A stretch of DNA of 10,928 nucleotides from assembly GCA_903851225.1 (NCBI GenBank), contig CAINNT010000138.1, positions 1 to 10,928 on the forward strand, read 5' to 3'. Source of the DNA: an uncultured Chloroflexota bacterium (GTDB lineage: Bacteria > Chloroflexota > Limnocylindria > Limnocylindrales > Limnocylindraceae). This document shows positions 1-5,970 of this stretch, one piece after another. Position 1 is the stretch's first letter; every line of letters begins with the position of its first letter. The position numbers were made by a program, and so were the translations under genes. The notes under the pieces were generated by a model. That model searched no databases. It saw nothing but the letters and a program-made list of their open reading frames with translations, and was not told the DNA's origin.

Positions 1-408
1 CTGCCACCGCTCGGCGGCGGACGCGTCGTTTCTATCGGTGATCTGACGATGCGGAGCGCACGCGTTCGCCACACCGGCGAGTCGTATGCACTTCGGATTG
101 CACTCGGTGATGCCCATGGCCTGACCTACTCGGGCGATGTTGCCCGTTGGGAGGATCTCGCGGCGATAGTGCGGCCTGGCGACACACTCCTCTGTGAAGC
201 TGCTGGTGGTGCCGCGAAGTGGCGCGAAGGTGACACTCATGTCACGGCGTACGGCGCAGGAAAGGCTGCCGCATCTGCCGGTGCGGCAAAACTTCTGCTC
301 ACACACTTCGGCGCAGAGGTTGATCCGGCCGACGCGGTTCGCGCGGCCGCAACAGAGTTTTCGGGTGAGATCGTCGCGGTGCGCGAAGGGGATTGCTTCG
401 AGATTTAA
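1..408 (+). CDS. MBL-fold metallo-hydrolase, C-terminal part (5' end outside window)
   Basis: The frame is open from base 1, so the gene enters from the left and only the last 135 codons are seen; it ends at TAA 406-408. The translation matches the C-terminal half of metallo-beta-lactamase-fold hydrolases of the RNase Z-like type common in high-GC bacteria: a 'LTYSGD' strand carrying the metal-binding Asp, then 'DTLLCEA', then a 'THVTAYGAGKAAASAG' stretch whose His is a usual ligand, then 'KLLLTHF' with another conserved His, and a final 'EFSGEIVAVREGDCFEI' strand typical of the family's end. These proteins are usually about 250 residues and bind two zinc ions; the substrate is generally unknown for this subgroup. 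The N-terminal HxHxDH motif would lie outside the window. The gene converges on the minus-strand gene that ends at 431, leaving 22 bp. Family call is firm, exact substrate unknown. Confidence 0.8.
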   Translation: MPPLGGGRVVSIGDLTMRSARVRHTGESYALRIALGDAHGLTYSGDVARWEDLAAIVRPGDTLLCEAAGGAAKWREGDTHVTAYGAGKAAASAGAAKLLLTHFGAEVDPADAVRAAATEFSGEIVAVREGDCFEI

Positions 409-430
409 CTCCAGTCGACGTTCGCGTCGA

Positions 431-949
431 TCAGTCTGGCGGAAGCGTTGGATCGGTATCGGCGAATCCGCGCTCAACGGCAAGTGCGACGCGACCCGCT
501 TGATCAATCAGCACGTATGCTCGAATCACATCCGTTGCATCTCCTGCCGGAATTTCCATGGAGGGGCGAACGTCGTCGGTGACGATGAGCCAGAACGTTC
601 CTTTTAGGTCTGGCGCGTCGGTGCCGCCGCTGCTGAGCGTAATGAGGCGCACGCGCGGCGTAGCACCAACGGGCGCATCGGCGGAGCGCGCTGCGCGAAC
701 GGCACTCTGAGGCGAAATACCGGCAAGCACGGTGTCGGCGCTCACCGCCGCCCATCCAGGAGGCAGTGGAAGGTCAAGCTCGCGAATGCGATCCGCCTGG
801 ATGCGCAGCAGCAGCGCGCCAATGAGGAAGGTGACAACGAGAAGGAGCCCGACCCGCACGATCTGACCACGGGTGACTGGGGCCGCGAGAACCGCCCCCT
901 CAGGTGGGCGAGTTGGCGGGGTGCCTGCTGGAGCCGTCTCAGATGTCAT
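431..949 (-). CDS. Hypothetical single-pass membrane protein
   Basis: I do not recognise this 172-residue protein. It has a Pro/Ala/Thr-rich cytoplasmic-looking N-terminus (residues 1-27), one clear membrane segment (about 32-50, Leu/Val-rich, followed by Arg/Lys-type charges at 49-56), and a soluble domain of about 120 residues containing strand-like stretches such as 'RVRLITLSS' and 'GTFWLIVTDD'. Topology suggests an N-terminal anchor with the C-terminal domain outside. The frame is open further upstream to 1264, but that extension is Arg-rich and antisense to argS. ATG at 949 is chosen because it leaves the divergent argS start free and has an A..T hexamer (CACGAT) at -12 to -7. It ends at TGA 431-433, tail to tail with the hydrolase gene. 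It is probably a real gene; function unknown. Confidence 0.65.
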   Translation of the reverse strand: MTSETAPAGTPPTRPPEGAVLAAPVTRGQIVRVGLLLVVTFLIGALLLRIQADRIRELDLPLPPGWAAVSADTVLAGISPQSAVRAARSADAPVGATPRVRLITLSSGGTDAPDLKGTFWLIVTDDVRPSMEIPAGDATDVIRAYVLIDQAGRVALAVERGFADTDPTLPPD

Positions 950-955
950 GGCGCC

Positions 956-961
956 ATCGTG
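956..961 (-). promoter_or_regulatory. Putative -10 hexamer (CACGAT), leaderless start of gene 431-949
   Basis: Read on the minus strand, CACGAT is followed by exactly six bases and the ATG. The A at position 2 and T at position 6 fit the minimal -10 consensus, and the spacing would put transcription start at the ATG itself. No convincing -35 and no Shine-Dalgarno is seen. It sits 14 bp from the argS -10 hexamer on the other strand, so the 38-bp gap would hold both promoters. Confidence 0.4.
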
Positions 962-975
962 CCAGAGTTCGCGGC

Positions 976-981
976 TACGAT
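976..981 (+). promoter_or_regulatory. Putative -10 hexamer (TACGAT), leaderless argS start
   Basis: TACGAT matches the TANNNT core and is separated by six bases from ATG 988, the arrangement known for leaderless mRNAs in several high-GC phyla. No purine-rich ribosome binding site precedes the ATG. No -35 box is obvious. Confidence 0.5.
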
Positions 982-987
982 TCAGCC

Positions 988-2817
988 ATGAGCGTTCCGT
1001 CTGCACCAACCACTCGTTCTGCCGCGCTGCCGCGAGACCCCCTCCTTGGGCGCCCGATCCGACACACCGTGCGCGACGCCGTGGCACGAGCGCTGCGGCG
1101 TGCCGTTGCAAGTGGCGCGCTCCCCGCGCCTGAGGAGGCAACCACCTTCGAGGCTCTCGTCGCCGGCGTCGAAGTCGAGATTCCTGCGAATCCCGACCAC
1201 GGCGATTACGCCTCAAATATCGCCATGAAGGGGAGCAAGCTCCTGAAGCGACCACCAGCGGCAATCGCTGCGGCGATCGCTGCGGAGCTCATTGCCGAAG
1301 CGACGGAGCGCATGCACGGCGGCAGCGGTGCGCTCGGCCCCATCGCGCACGCCGAAGTCGCAGGGCCGGGATTCTTGAACCTGCGACTTCGCGCCGGGCT
1401 TCTCGCCGATCACGTAGACGCGATTGTTCGCACGCCACTCGCCTGGGGACATCTTGCGGTTGCTGGGGACGCGCCGCCCTATCGCGTCAACGTCGAGTTC
1501 GTCTCCGCAAATCCAACCGGCCCACTAACGGTCGGGAATGCCCGAGGCGCGTTTGTCGGCGACCTTCTCTCGCGCGTCCTCGAAGCGGCAGGGCAGCAGG
1601 TCACGCGCGAGTACTACTTCAACGACTTCGGCGAACAGGTTCGTCGACTCGGCGAGAGCGTCATCGCGCTGCGTGACGGTGTTCCCGTAGCAGAGAACGG
1701 ATACAAGGGCGACTACGTTGCAGAACTTGCAGCGACAATTCCGCCCGACGTTGCAACCCGTGCAGCGGCCGCACCGAAGCGAAGTGCTGACGCTGATACG
1801 GAAGGGTACGACGGCACGATCGCCGATGACGAGATTGCTGTCATTGGCCGATGGGCTTCAGAGCGCATTCGCGCCGGAATTGAATCGTCGCTGGCAGTGC
1901 TCGGCGTTGAATTCGACGTGTGGCGCTCAGAAGGTTCGCTCTATACCGACGGGTTCGTTGATCGTGCCATTGCGAAGCTGCGTGAAGGTAACTGGCTAGA
2001 AGAGCGCGAGGGTGCACTCTGGTTCAAGAGCACCGCATTCGGTGATGACAAAGATCGAGTGATCCGAAAGTCGAGCGGCGCATACACCTACTTCGGTTCG
2101 GACTTGGGCTACATCGTGGAGAAGTTCTCGCGAGGACACGATCGCCTGATCTACGTCTGGGGACAGGATCATCACGGCACCGTCGCCCGCCTGAGGAATG
2201 CAGGGGAGGCGCTCGGCTTTGACAAGGAGTCCGTTGAGATGCTCCTCGTTGCCTGGGTGCGGTTCGTGCGCGATGGCGTTGAGATGAGCATGTCGAAGCG
2301 CGCGGGAACGTTCATCACACTTGACGAGCTGCTTGAAGAGATCGGCGTAGATGCTGCACGCTGGTACTTCGCATCGCGCAGTGCAACCACAGCGATTGAC
2401 TTCGATATCGAGGCGGCGAAGGCGAAGAGCAGCGATAACCCTGTCTATTACGCGCAGTACGCGCATGCGCGAATGTGTTCGATCTTGCGCAAGGCGGCCG
2501 CTGAATCGCTCAAACCTGCAGACGCGATCGGGAGTCTGCTCGACGACCACACCTCACCGGAGGCGAAGCTGGCACGCGCGATCGTGCGCCTCCCCGAGGT
2601 GGTCGAGGATTCCGCCACGCATCATGAGACGCAGGGGGTGACGACCTATGCGACAGAGCTTGCGACCGCCTTTTCGGCCTTCTACCGCGATGCGAAGGTG
2701 GTCGATCCTGCCGCTCCTGAGCGGTCGGCCGGCCGGCTGCGCCTCGTAGCGGCCGCGGCGGCGAGCCTCTCCGCCTCGCTTCGCCTTCTCGGCATCTCCG
2801 CACCTGAGGAGATGTAG
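988..2817 (+). CDS. argS: Arginyl-tRNA synthetase
   Basis: Class I aminoacyl-tRNA synthetase (609 residues from ATG 988) that charges tRNA-Arg with arginine using ATP in the cytoplasm. Domains in order: the N-terminal Add1 tRNA-binding domain (about 28-145, with 'NPDHGDYASN' at 68-77); the catalytic Rossmann domain beginning at 'VEFVSANPTGP' (169-179); a central 'YYFNDFGEQVRRLG' block (209-222); 'WGQDHHG' (391-397), typical of ArgRS; a KMSKS-like loop 'SMSKR' (434-438); and the C-terminal DALR anticodon-binding domain starting near 'NPVYYAQYAHAR' (484-495). Length is normal. The frame extends to an upstream ATG at 904, but 988 is preferred because of its -10 hexamer and because 904 would overlap the divergent gene. 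Oddity: the HIGH signature reads T-V-G-N at 181-184, lacking both histidines. Identity as ArgRS is otherwise very clear. Confidence 0.96.
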   Translation: MSVPSAPTTRSAALPRDPLLGRPIRHTVRDAVARALRRAVASGALPAPEEATTFEALVAGVEVEIPANPDHGDYASNIAMKGSKLLKRPPAAIAAAIAAELIAEATERMHGGSGALGPIAHAEVAGPGFLNLRLRAGLLADHVDAIVRTPLAWGHLAVAGDAPPYRVNVEFVSANPTGPLTVGNARGAFVGDLLSRVLEAAGQQVTREYYFNDFGEQVRRLGESVIALRDGVPVAENGYKGDYVAELAATIPPDVATRAAAAPKRSADADTEGYDGTIADDEIAVIGRWASERIRAGIESSLAVLGVEFDVWRSEGSLYTDGFVDRAIAKLREGNWLEEREGALWFKSTAFGDDKDRVIRKSSGAYTYFGSDLGYIVEKFSRGHDRLIYVWGQDHHGTVARLRNAGEALGFDKESVEMLLVAWVRFVRDGVEMSMSKRAGTFITLDELLEEIGVDAARWYFASRSATTAIDFDIEAAKAKSSDNPVYYAQYAHARMCSILRKAAAESLKPADAIGSLLDDHTSPEAKLARAIVRLPEVVEDSATHHETQGVTTYATELATAFSAFYRDAKVVDPAAPERSAGRLRLVAAAAASLSASLRLLGISAPEEM

Positions 2818-2952
2818 CGAACGCCTGACGGCACGGTCTCCACGCGGGCTTTCATTGCGAACTCTTTACCCAATCCCCCCTTGCAGATTCACCTGACGAG
2901 CAGATGATGGGTTTCGGCTCACCGGACCTCCCTCCCGTGAACCGACCTCCAA

Positions 2953-2986
2953 GCCAGGAGGGCCGACGGGCATCGACCCTCCTGGC
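2953..2986. repeat. Perfect 10-bp inverted repeat, hairpin candidate
   Basis: GCCAGGAGGG (2953-2962) is the exact reverse complement of CCCTCCTGGC (2977-2986). Inside, after one C/A mismatch, CGA (2964-2966) pairs with TCG (2973-2975), leaving a six-base loop. This is the strongest stem I can see in the non-coding part of the window. It lies 136 bases after the argS stop and 63 bases before the next start. With no U-tract it is more likely an mRNA 3'-end stabiliser, a leader element or a small RNA part than an intrinsic terminator. Confidence 0.6.
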
Positions 2987-3037
2987 ATACCTCCCCCGTA
3001 GAACCCCCACGATGCGACGGCGTGCCGCGGCGCGTGG

Positions 3038-3043
3038 GAGAAT
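3038..3043 (+). promoter_or_regulatory. Putative -10 hexamer (GAGAAT) upstream of 3050
   Basis: GAGAAT lies exactly six bases before ATG 3050, with A at position 2 and A-T at the end, as for the other leaderless-type starts here. The same region contains GGGAG (3036-3040), nine bases before the ATG, which could instead act as a Shine-Dalgarno, so the assignment is ambiguous. Confidence 0.35.
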
Positions 3044-3049
3044 AGGGGC

Positions 3050-3775
3050 ATGGAACTCACCTATTACGGTCGAACCTGTGTCCGCATCCGCAGCCGTGAG
3101 GCGACCATCGCCTACGACCCGTACACCTCGATCGTGGGGCCAACTGGGCGCGGAATGACCGCCGACATCGTCACCCTGAGCCACCCCGACGACGCCCCAC
3201 TCTCGCGCGTAAAGGGGCGCCTCGCTCCACGCGACAACCGCACCCCTATCGCCACGAGCCTCGACAGCGCCATCGTCCTCGAGGGTCCAGGCGAGTACGA
3301 GGTGAAGTCGGTACTGATCACCGGCATCCGCAGCTACCGCGACGAGCACCGCGGGCCAGCGGCGCGACACAACACCGTCTTCGCCGCAGAACTCGACGGC
3401 ATCCACGTCGTGCACCTTGGCGATTACGCCGACGGCCTCACCGCTGAACAGATCGGTGAGCTTCCTGGCTGCGACATCGTCCTTGTCCCTGTGGGTGGCG
3501 AGCTCTCGCCACAGGCCGCGTCCCGCCTCATCAGCCAGATGGAGCCAAAGATTGTCATCCCAATGTCCTTGATCGACGATGCAAGCAAATCTGCCGCAGC
3601 GATCAAGGCGTTCTGCAAAGAGCAGGGCCTGGCTACGCCGCCACCCGCGCAACAGAAGCTTGCCATCACCATCTCAGCCCTCCCCGAGGAGACGACCACC
3701 GTCATCATCGAGGCGCGCGTCGAGGGTCTTGGCGGCGCCGAGCCCGCCACAGCTGGAACACTCGGTCTCGCCTGA
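3050..3775 (+). CDS. MBL-fold metallo-hydrolase-like protein (UlaG-like), probably catalytically degenerate
   Basis: The 241-residue product resembles the single-domain beta-lactamase-superfamily proteins (Lactamase_B_3 type). Seen: 'MELTYYGRTCVRIRS' as opening strand pair, 'AYDPY' (21-25), 'EGPGEYEV' (78-85), 'ITGIRSY' (90-96), 'NTVFAAELDGIHVVHLGD' (108-125), 'DIVLVPVGG' (142-150) and 'MEPKIVIPM' (164-172). In active relatives the first motif is an HxHxDH stretch; here it reads S-H-P-D-D (44-48), apparently two residues shorter. The later His expected in the '(S/T)(F/Y)HD' position is Arg97, and the His after 'IPM' is Ser173. Only the His of HLGD (122) is retained. This suggests loss of metal-dependent hydrolysis and a binding or structural role, unless other residues compensate. 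Length matches the family. The next gene starts 45 bp downstream on the same strand. Confidence 0.75.
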   Translation: MELTYYGRTCVRIRSREATIAYDPYTSIVGPTGRGMTADIVTLSHPDDAPLSRVKGRLAPRDNRTPIATSLDSAIVLEGPGEYEVKSVLITGIRSYRDEHRGPAARHNTVFAAELDGIHVVHLGDYADGLTAEQIGELPGCDIVLVPVGGELSPQAASRLISQMEPKIVIPMSLIDDASKSAAAIKAFCKEQGLATPPPAQQKLAITISALPEETTTVIIEARVEGLGGAEPATAGTLGLA

Positions 3776-3785
3776 CTACTGCGAC

Positions 3786-3803
3786 AGACTGTTGGCACAG
3801 TCT
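3786..3803. repeat. 7-bp inverted repeat with 4-base loop
   Basis: AGACTGT (3786-3792), loop TGGC, ACAGTCT (3797-3803). It lies 10 bases after the stop of the preceding gene and 17 bases before the next ATG, overlapping where the -35 region of the downstream promoter would be. It could be a protein-binding operator or a short 3' stem; no T-run follows. Confidence 0.45.
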
Positions 3804-3808
3804 CCTGC

Positions 3809-3814
3809 GATAGT
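3809..3814 (+). promoter_or_regulatory. Putative -10 hexamer (GATAGT) upstream of 3821
   Basis: GATAGT (four of six bases as in TATAAT) ends six bases before ATG 3821. No Shine-Dalgarno is present immediately upstream of that ATG, which fits a leaderless message. Confidence 0.45.
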
Positions 3815-3820
3815 TGCAAG

Positions 3821-4030
3821 ATGAGCACAGTCCGCTGCGTCGAGTGCAAGCGCGAGATCCTCCCCGGAGAGGCGACCTTCGAGATTCGCACGTTCCTCGA
3901 TCCCTTCCCGCCCGACGGAGTTGCCTGTTCTCCAAAGTGCCAAAGTGAGAAGGAGAACGAGAGTAGGATGCGCACGCTGCTGCTCTACAACTCTCCGTTG
4001 AACCCATACACCGGAGGCAAAGATGACTGA
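3821..4030 (+). CDS. Small four-cysteine, putative zinc-binding protein
   Basis: A 69-residue protein with C-x2-C at residues 6 and 9 and C-x3-C at residues 36 and 40. The spacing resembles a small zinc ribbon or treble-clef knuckle, here inferred to bind one Zn ion. The N-terminal 'RCVECKREILPGEATFEI' resembles the start of zinc-finger mini-proteins in which the first knuckle is followed by a beta hairpin. The C-terminus is charged and unstructured-looking. I do not recognise the family. It overlaps the next gene by eight bases (ATGACTGA), so the two are very likely one operon and translationally coupled. ATG 3821 is chosen because it is the only start placing the first CxxC intact with a promoter-like hexamer upstream. 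Confidence 0.65.
   Translation: MSTVRCVECKREILPGEATFEIRTFLDPFPPDGVACSPKCQSEKENESRMRTLLLYNSPLNPYTGGKDD
4013..4017 (+). promoter_or_regulatory. Shine-Dalgarno GGAGG for gene 4023-4253
   Basis: GGAGG, five bases before ATG 4023, inside the 3' end of the upstream gene. It is the clearest ribosome binding site in the window and fixes the start of the downstream gene. It contrasts with the operon-first genes, which lack such a site. Confidence 0.7.
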
Positions 4031-4253
4031 TGGAGATTTTGGTGGCGACGGTGGCGATGCTGGCGGCAGCGACGGTGGCCCGTTCGATCTGAACAACAAT
4101 GGTTCGTCGCTCGATGAATTTGTTCTCTTTGCGGCGATCACCGAAAAGAATCGCACACGGCAATCGCCAGGTGGCGGCCCAGTAAAGCGCTCTGGATGTC
4201 TCCTTCCAGCTGTGGCGATTGCGCTGCTCGCTCTTGCGCTCTCAGCGATCTAG
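4023..4253 (+). CDS. Small Gly/Asp-rich protein with C-terminal membrane segment
   Basis: A 76-residue protein of unknown function. Residues 1-27 are dominated by Gly, Asp, Ser and Asn (for example 'GGDGGDAGG'), the middle (28-57) is polar with 'LDEFVLFAAITEKNR', and residues 59-76 ('CLLPAVAIALLALALSAI') form one hydrophobic stretch preceded by 'VKRSG'. This looks like a tail-anchored protein with an acidic cytoplasmic head, or a small protein whose basic VKR keeps the N-terminus inside. It is preceded by a strong ribosome binding site and overlaps the four-cysteine gene by eight bases. Its 3' end overlaps the end of the convergent ftcD gene by 12 bases (4242-4253). Confidence 0.6.
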   Translation: MTDGDFGGDGGDAGGSDGGPFDLNNNGSSLDEFVLFAAITEKNRTRQSPGGGPVKRSGCLLPAVAIALLALALSAI

Positions 4254-5192
4254 TACCACGCGCTCCCAGCCTCCGCTGATCTGCAGCGCTTCTGGATTGC
4301 CGCCCGCATGCAGCGCTCGGTCGGGGAGTAGCCCGACGACCTCCGTCTCACCGATCTCAACGCCGCGTCTGCGTGCAGCCACGCCAATCCGTGCACGGAT
4401 CGCATGCAACGTGTCGCCGCGTTCGGTAGCCGCGAGAAGGTCATGAAGGTTCATCGATACCTGCGCGATCTCCTTGCTTGCGAGCGGGAAGCCGAGCGCC
4501 TGTAATCCGGACACGCCACCGGGCGTTGCACCACGAATCTCGCGCGCGATCTCTTTCGCGGCCGCGAGCAGTGTGGCGGTGCTGGCGCCGATGAGCGCAA
4601 TGTTCCACGCCGCCATCAGCGGTCGCGCGCCGACTGCGGTGGCACCGGCGGTTGGGTGCGGCTTCCGTGGCCCAAAGTCTGGGGCGCCACCCTCTGCCGC
4701 CTGATGCGCGGCGAGCTCTTCGAATCCACCGCGCCGCAAGGTTGGAAGCGAGCGACGTTCGTCGGTGCGCGCGGCGGCGCCATAGAGGTGGACGGGAAGG
4801 TTCAACGTGGACGCAAGTGCCTGCGCGGCGATGCGCGCGATTTCGGTCGCCTGTTCGAGTGTGGCCTCTGGCGAGATCGGCACAACCGGCACCACATCGA
4901 GCGCGCCAATCCGCGGGTGCACTCCACGACCAGCGCCCGACTTCTCGTCGCTTGTGAGATCGATCCGTGCAATGGCGACCCGTGCAAGGGCCAGCGTCGC
5001 TGCGACCAGCTCGACGCCACTGGCGGCGACATAGGTGAAGACGCTGCGATCGTGATCGGGGTCGGAGTGAACGTCGCGAAGCGTTACGCCTGGGACGCTC
5101 GTGATCGCTGTGGCAGCCTGCTGCAGGGTCGTAGCGTTCCGCCCCTCGCTGATGTTTGCAACGATTTCAAAGCGTGCGGTTGGTGGTGTCAT
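4242..5192 (-). CDS. ftcD: Glutamate formimidoyltransferase (FtcD N-terminal type, stand-alone)
   Basis: A 316-residue cytosolic enzyme that transfers the formimino group of N-formimino-L-glutamate, the product of one histidine degradation route, to tetrahydrofolate. Family motifs seen: 'NISEGRN' (13-19), 'DPDHDRSVFTYV' (44-55), 'GVHPRIGALDVVPVVP' (90-105, with His92 at the position of the catalytic His), 'LPVHLYGAAA' (132-141) and 'DFGPRKPHPTAGATAVGARP' (172-191). It covers only the transferase half of the mammalian FTCD protein; the cyclodeaminase half corresponds to the separate fchA gene at 9779-10381. An ATG at 5222 would add ten residues, but ATG 5192 is chosen because it overlaps the TAA of the GNAT gene as TAATG, implying translational coupling. 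No clear ribosome binding site. Ends at TGA, overlapping the convergent gene by 12 bases. Confidence 0.92.
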   Translation of the reverse strand: MTPPTARFEIVANISEGRNATTLQQAATAITSVPGVTLRDVHSDPDHDRSVFTYVAASGVELVAATLALARVAIARIDLTSDEKSGAGRGVHPRIGALDVVPVVPISPEATLEQATEIARIAAQALASTLNLPVHLYGAAARTDERRSLPTLRRGGFEELAAHQAAEGGAPDFGPRKPHPTAGATAVGARPLMAAWNIALIGASTATLLAAAKEIAREIRGATPGGVSGLQALGFPLASKEIAQVSMNLHDLLAATERGDTLHAIRARIGVAARRRGVEIGETEVVGLLPDRALHAGGNPEALQISGGWERVVLDR

Positions 5193-5950
5193 TAATCGAG
5201 CGCGCGTCGCATGACTGGCCAACGCCCATCAGGACCCGTTGCCGCTACGGTGAAGCCAAGTCGCTCCCAGAAGCGCTGCGTCGCAGCCGAAGTCTCCTCG
5301 GGGTCGGCGACAGACTCTGGCTCTTCGGGGAACGCCTCGGCCGCGGCAAAGCCAGCGCTACCGAGTCGAGTGAGTACGCCGGCAACGAGCGCACTGCCGA
5401 GCGCACGGCCACGCGCCGCGGGCACCACAGAGATGCAGGTGATGATGGCCGGCGGCGGACTGTCTGGAAGATCCGGATAACGGTCGCGCAAGCGCTGCGC
5501 GCGCGGAAAGGCCGAGAGAGGCCCCGCTTGGCAGTAGGCGACTGGCTCACCCTTCGCCAATAGCACCCAACCCATCGGTCCACTTACTGGGAGTTGCCGT
5601 GTCAAGAGTCGAAGCTTTGGTGGCTGACCCGGCGCGGCGGCGGCATCGCGCAGCGCCTCTTCGCGCGAAGGTGGCTTGGGAGCGAATGGATTGAAGGTGG
5701 GTGCCTGCTCCTCTTCGGCGCCGAGGAACGCGGCGAGGGCGCTCTTCCCGCCGGCCGGCGTTGTCGCACGTGCAGCAGGGTTCGGCGCAGCACCGCCACC
5801 CGCCGCCGCCTTGCTGCCGCGATCCGCGTCTTCCCACCAGGTGCAGGTGGCATGATCGGCGCTCGCGTTGGCGCACGGCGGCACGAGCAGCAACTCTTCG
5901 GCGCTCTCCACGCCGACCAGCTCGAACCCGTCACCGATGTTGATTCTCAT
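5192..5950 (-). CDS. GNAT-family N-acetyltransferase with unusual N-terminal extension
   Basis: The 252-residue product has a C-terminal GNAT acetyltransferase fold (about 112-250): a strand 'GWVLLAKGEPVAYCQAGP' (127-144), the acetyl-CoA-binding strand and helix 'ISVVPAARGRALGSAL' (173-188, with the pyrophosphate-binding 'RGRALG' in which Ala replaces the usual Gly), and 'FWERLGF' (227-233), the typical C-terminal motif. Residues 1-45 form a separate segment with Cys26, His33, Cys36 and two Trp, joined by a low-complexity Ala/Gly/Pro linker (about 46-110). Substrate is unknown. ATG 5950 is preferred to ATG 6004 because the latter would overlap the divergent micro-protein and lie upstream of the TAGTAT hexamer. 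It is the first gene of a two-gene unit with ftcD. Confidence 0.8.
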   Translation of the reverse strand: MRINIGDGFELVGVESAEELLLVPPCANASADHATCTWWEDADRGSKAAAGGGAAPNPAARATTPAGGKSALAAFLGAEEEQAPTFNPFAPKPPSREEALRDAAAAPGQPPKLRLLTRQLPVSGPMGWVLLAKGEPVAYCQAGPLSAFPRAQRLRDRYPDLPDSPPPAIITCISVVPAARGRALGSALVAGVLTRLGSAGFAAAEAFPEEPESVADPEETSAATQRFWERLGFTVAATGPDGRWPVMRRALD

Positions 5951-5957
5951 CGTCTGG

Positions 5958-5963
5958 GATACT
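5958..5963 (+). promoter_or_regulatory. Putative -10 hexamer (GATACT) for micro-protein gene 5971
   Basis: GATACT ends seven bases before ATG 5971. It overlaps a -10-like hexamer for the opposite strand by five bases, so the same few base pairs may start transcription in both directions. Confidence 0.4.
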
Positions 5964-5964
5964 A
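5959..5964 (-). promoter_or_regulatory. Putative -10 hexamer (TAGTAT) for the GNAT-ftcD operon
   Basis: Read on the minus strand, TAGTAT (four of six bases as in TATAAT) lies eight bases before ATG 5950. The whole gap between the two divergent ATGs is 20 bp, so there is space only for leaderless or nearly leaderless messages in both directions. Confidence 0.45.
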
Positions 5965-5970
5965 CGCCGC

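Larger units (their letters stand above)
2818..3049. other. Gene-free 232-bp interval between argS and the next gene
   Basis: I find no credible coding frame here. The interval holds a pyrimidine-rich stretch (2927-2936, CCTCCCTCCC), three ACCTCC motifs (starting at 2926, 2945 and 2989), a long hairpin (2953-2986) and a weaker inverted repeat (CCCACG 3006-3011 with CGTGGG 3033-3038). There is no T-run after any hairpin on either strand, so a classical Rho-independent terminator is not supported. No tRNA, 4.5S or RNase P signature was recognised. Confidence 0.5.

Noticed and set aside
950..1264. N-terminal extension of the minus-strand membrane protein gene up to 1264
   Set aside because: The extra residues are Arg-rich, antisense to the start of argS, and lack any domain. 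ATG 949 gives a sensible N-terminus with a membrane anchor.
1996..2550. Open minus-strand frame inside argS
   Set aside because: Antisense shadow of highly conserved ArgRS sequence; no promoter or ribosome binding site.
2818..3049. A known structured RNA (riboswitch, 4.5S RNA, RNase P RNA or tRNA) in the argS downstream gap, on either strand
   Set aside because: Short resemblances to conserved cores were found only in fragments; the required helices and core motifs are not all present, and no gene lies downstream on the minus strand. A covariance-model search would settle it.
2852..3652. Open minus-strand frame of 266 codons opposite the MBL-like gene and the argS downstream gap
   Set aside because: Its composition is Arg/Gly/Asp-heavy with no recognisable motif, while the plus-strand frame shows clear family motifs.
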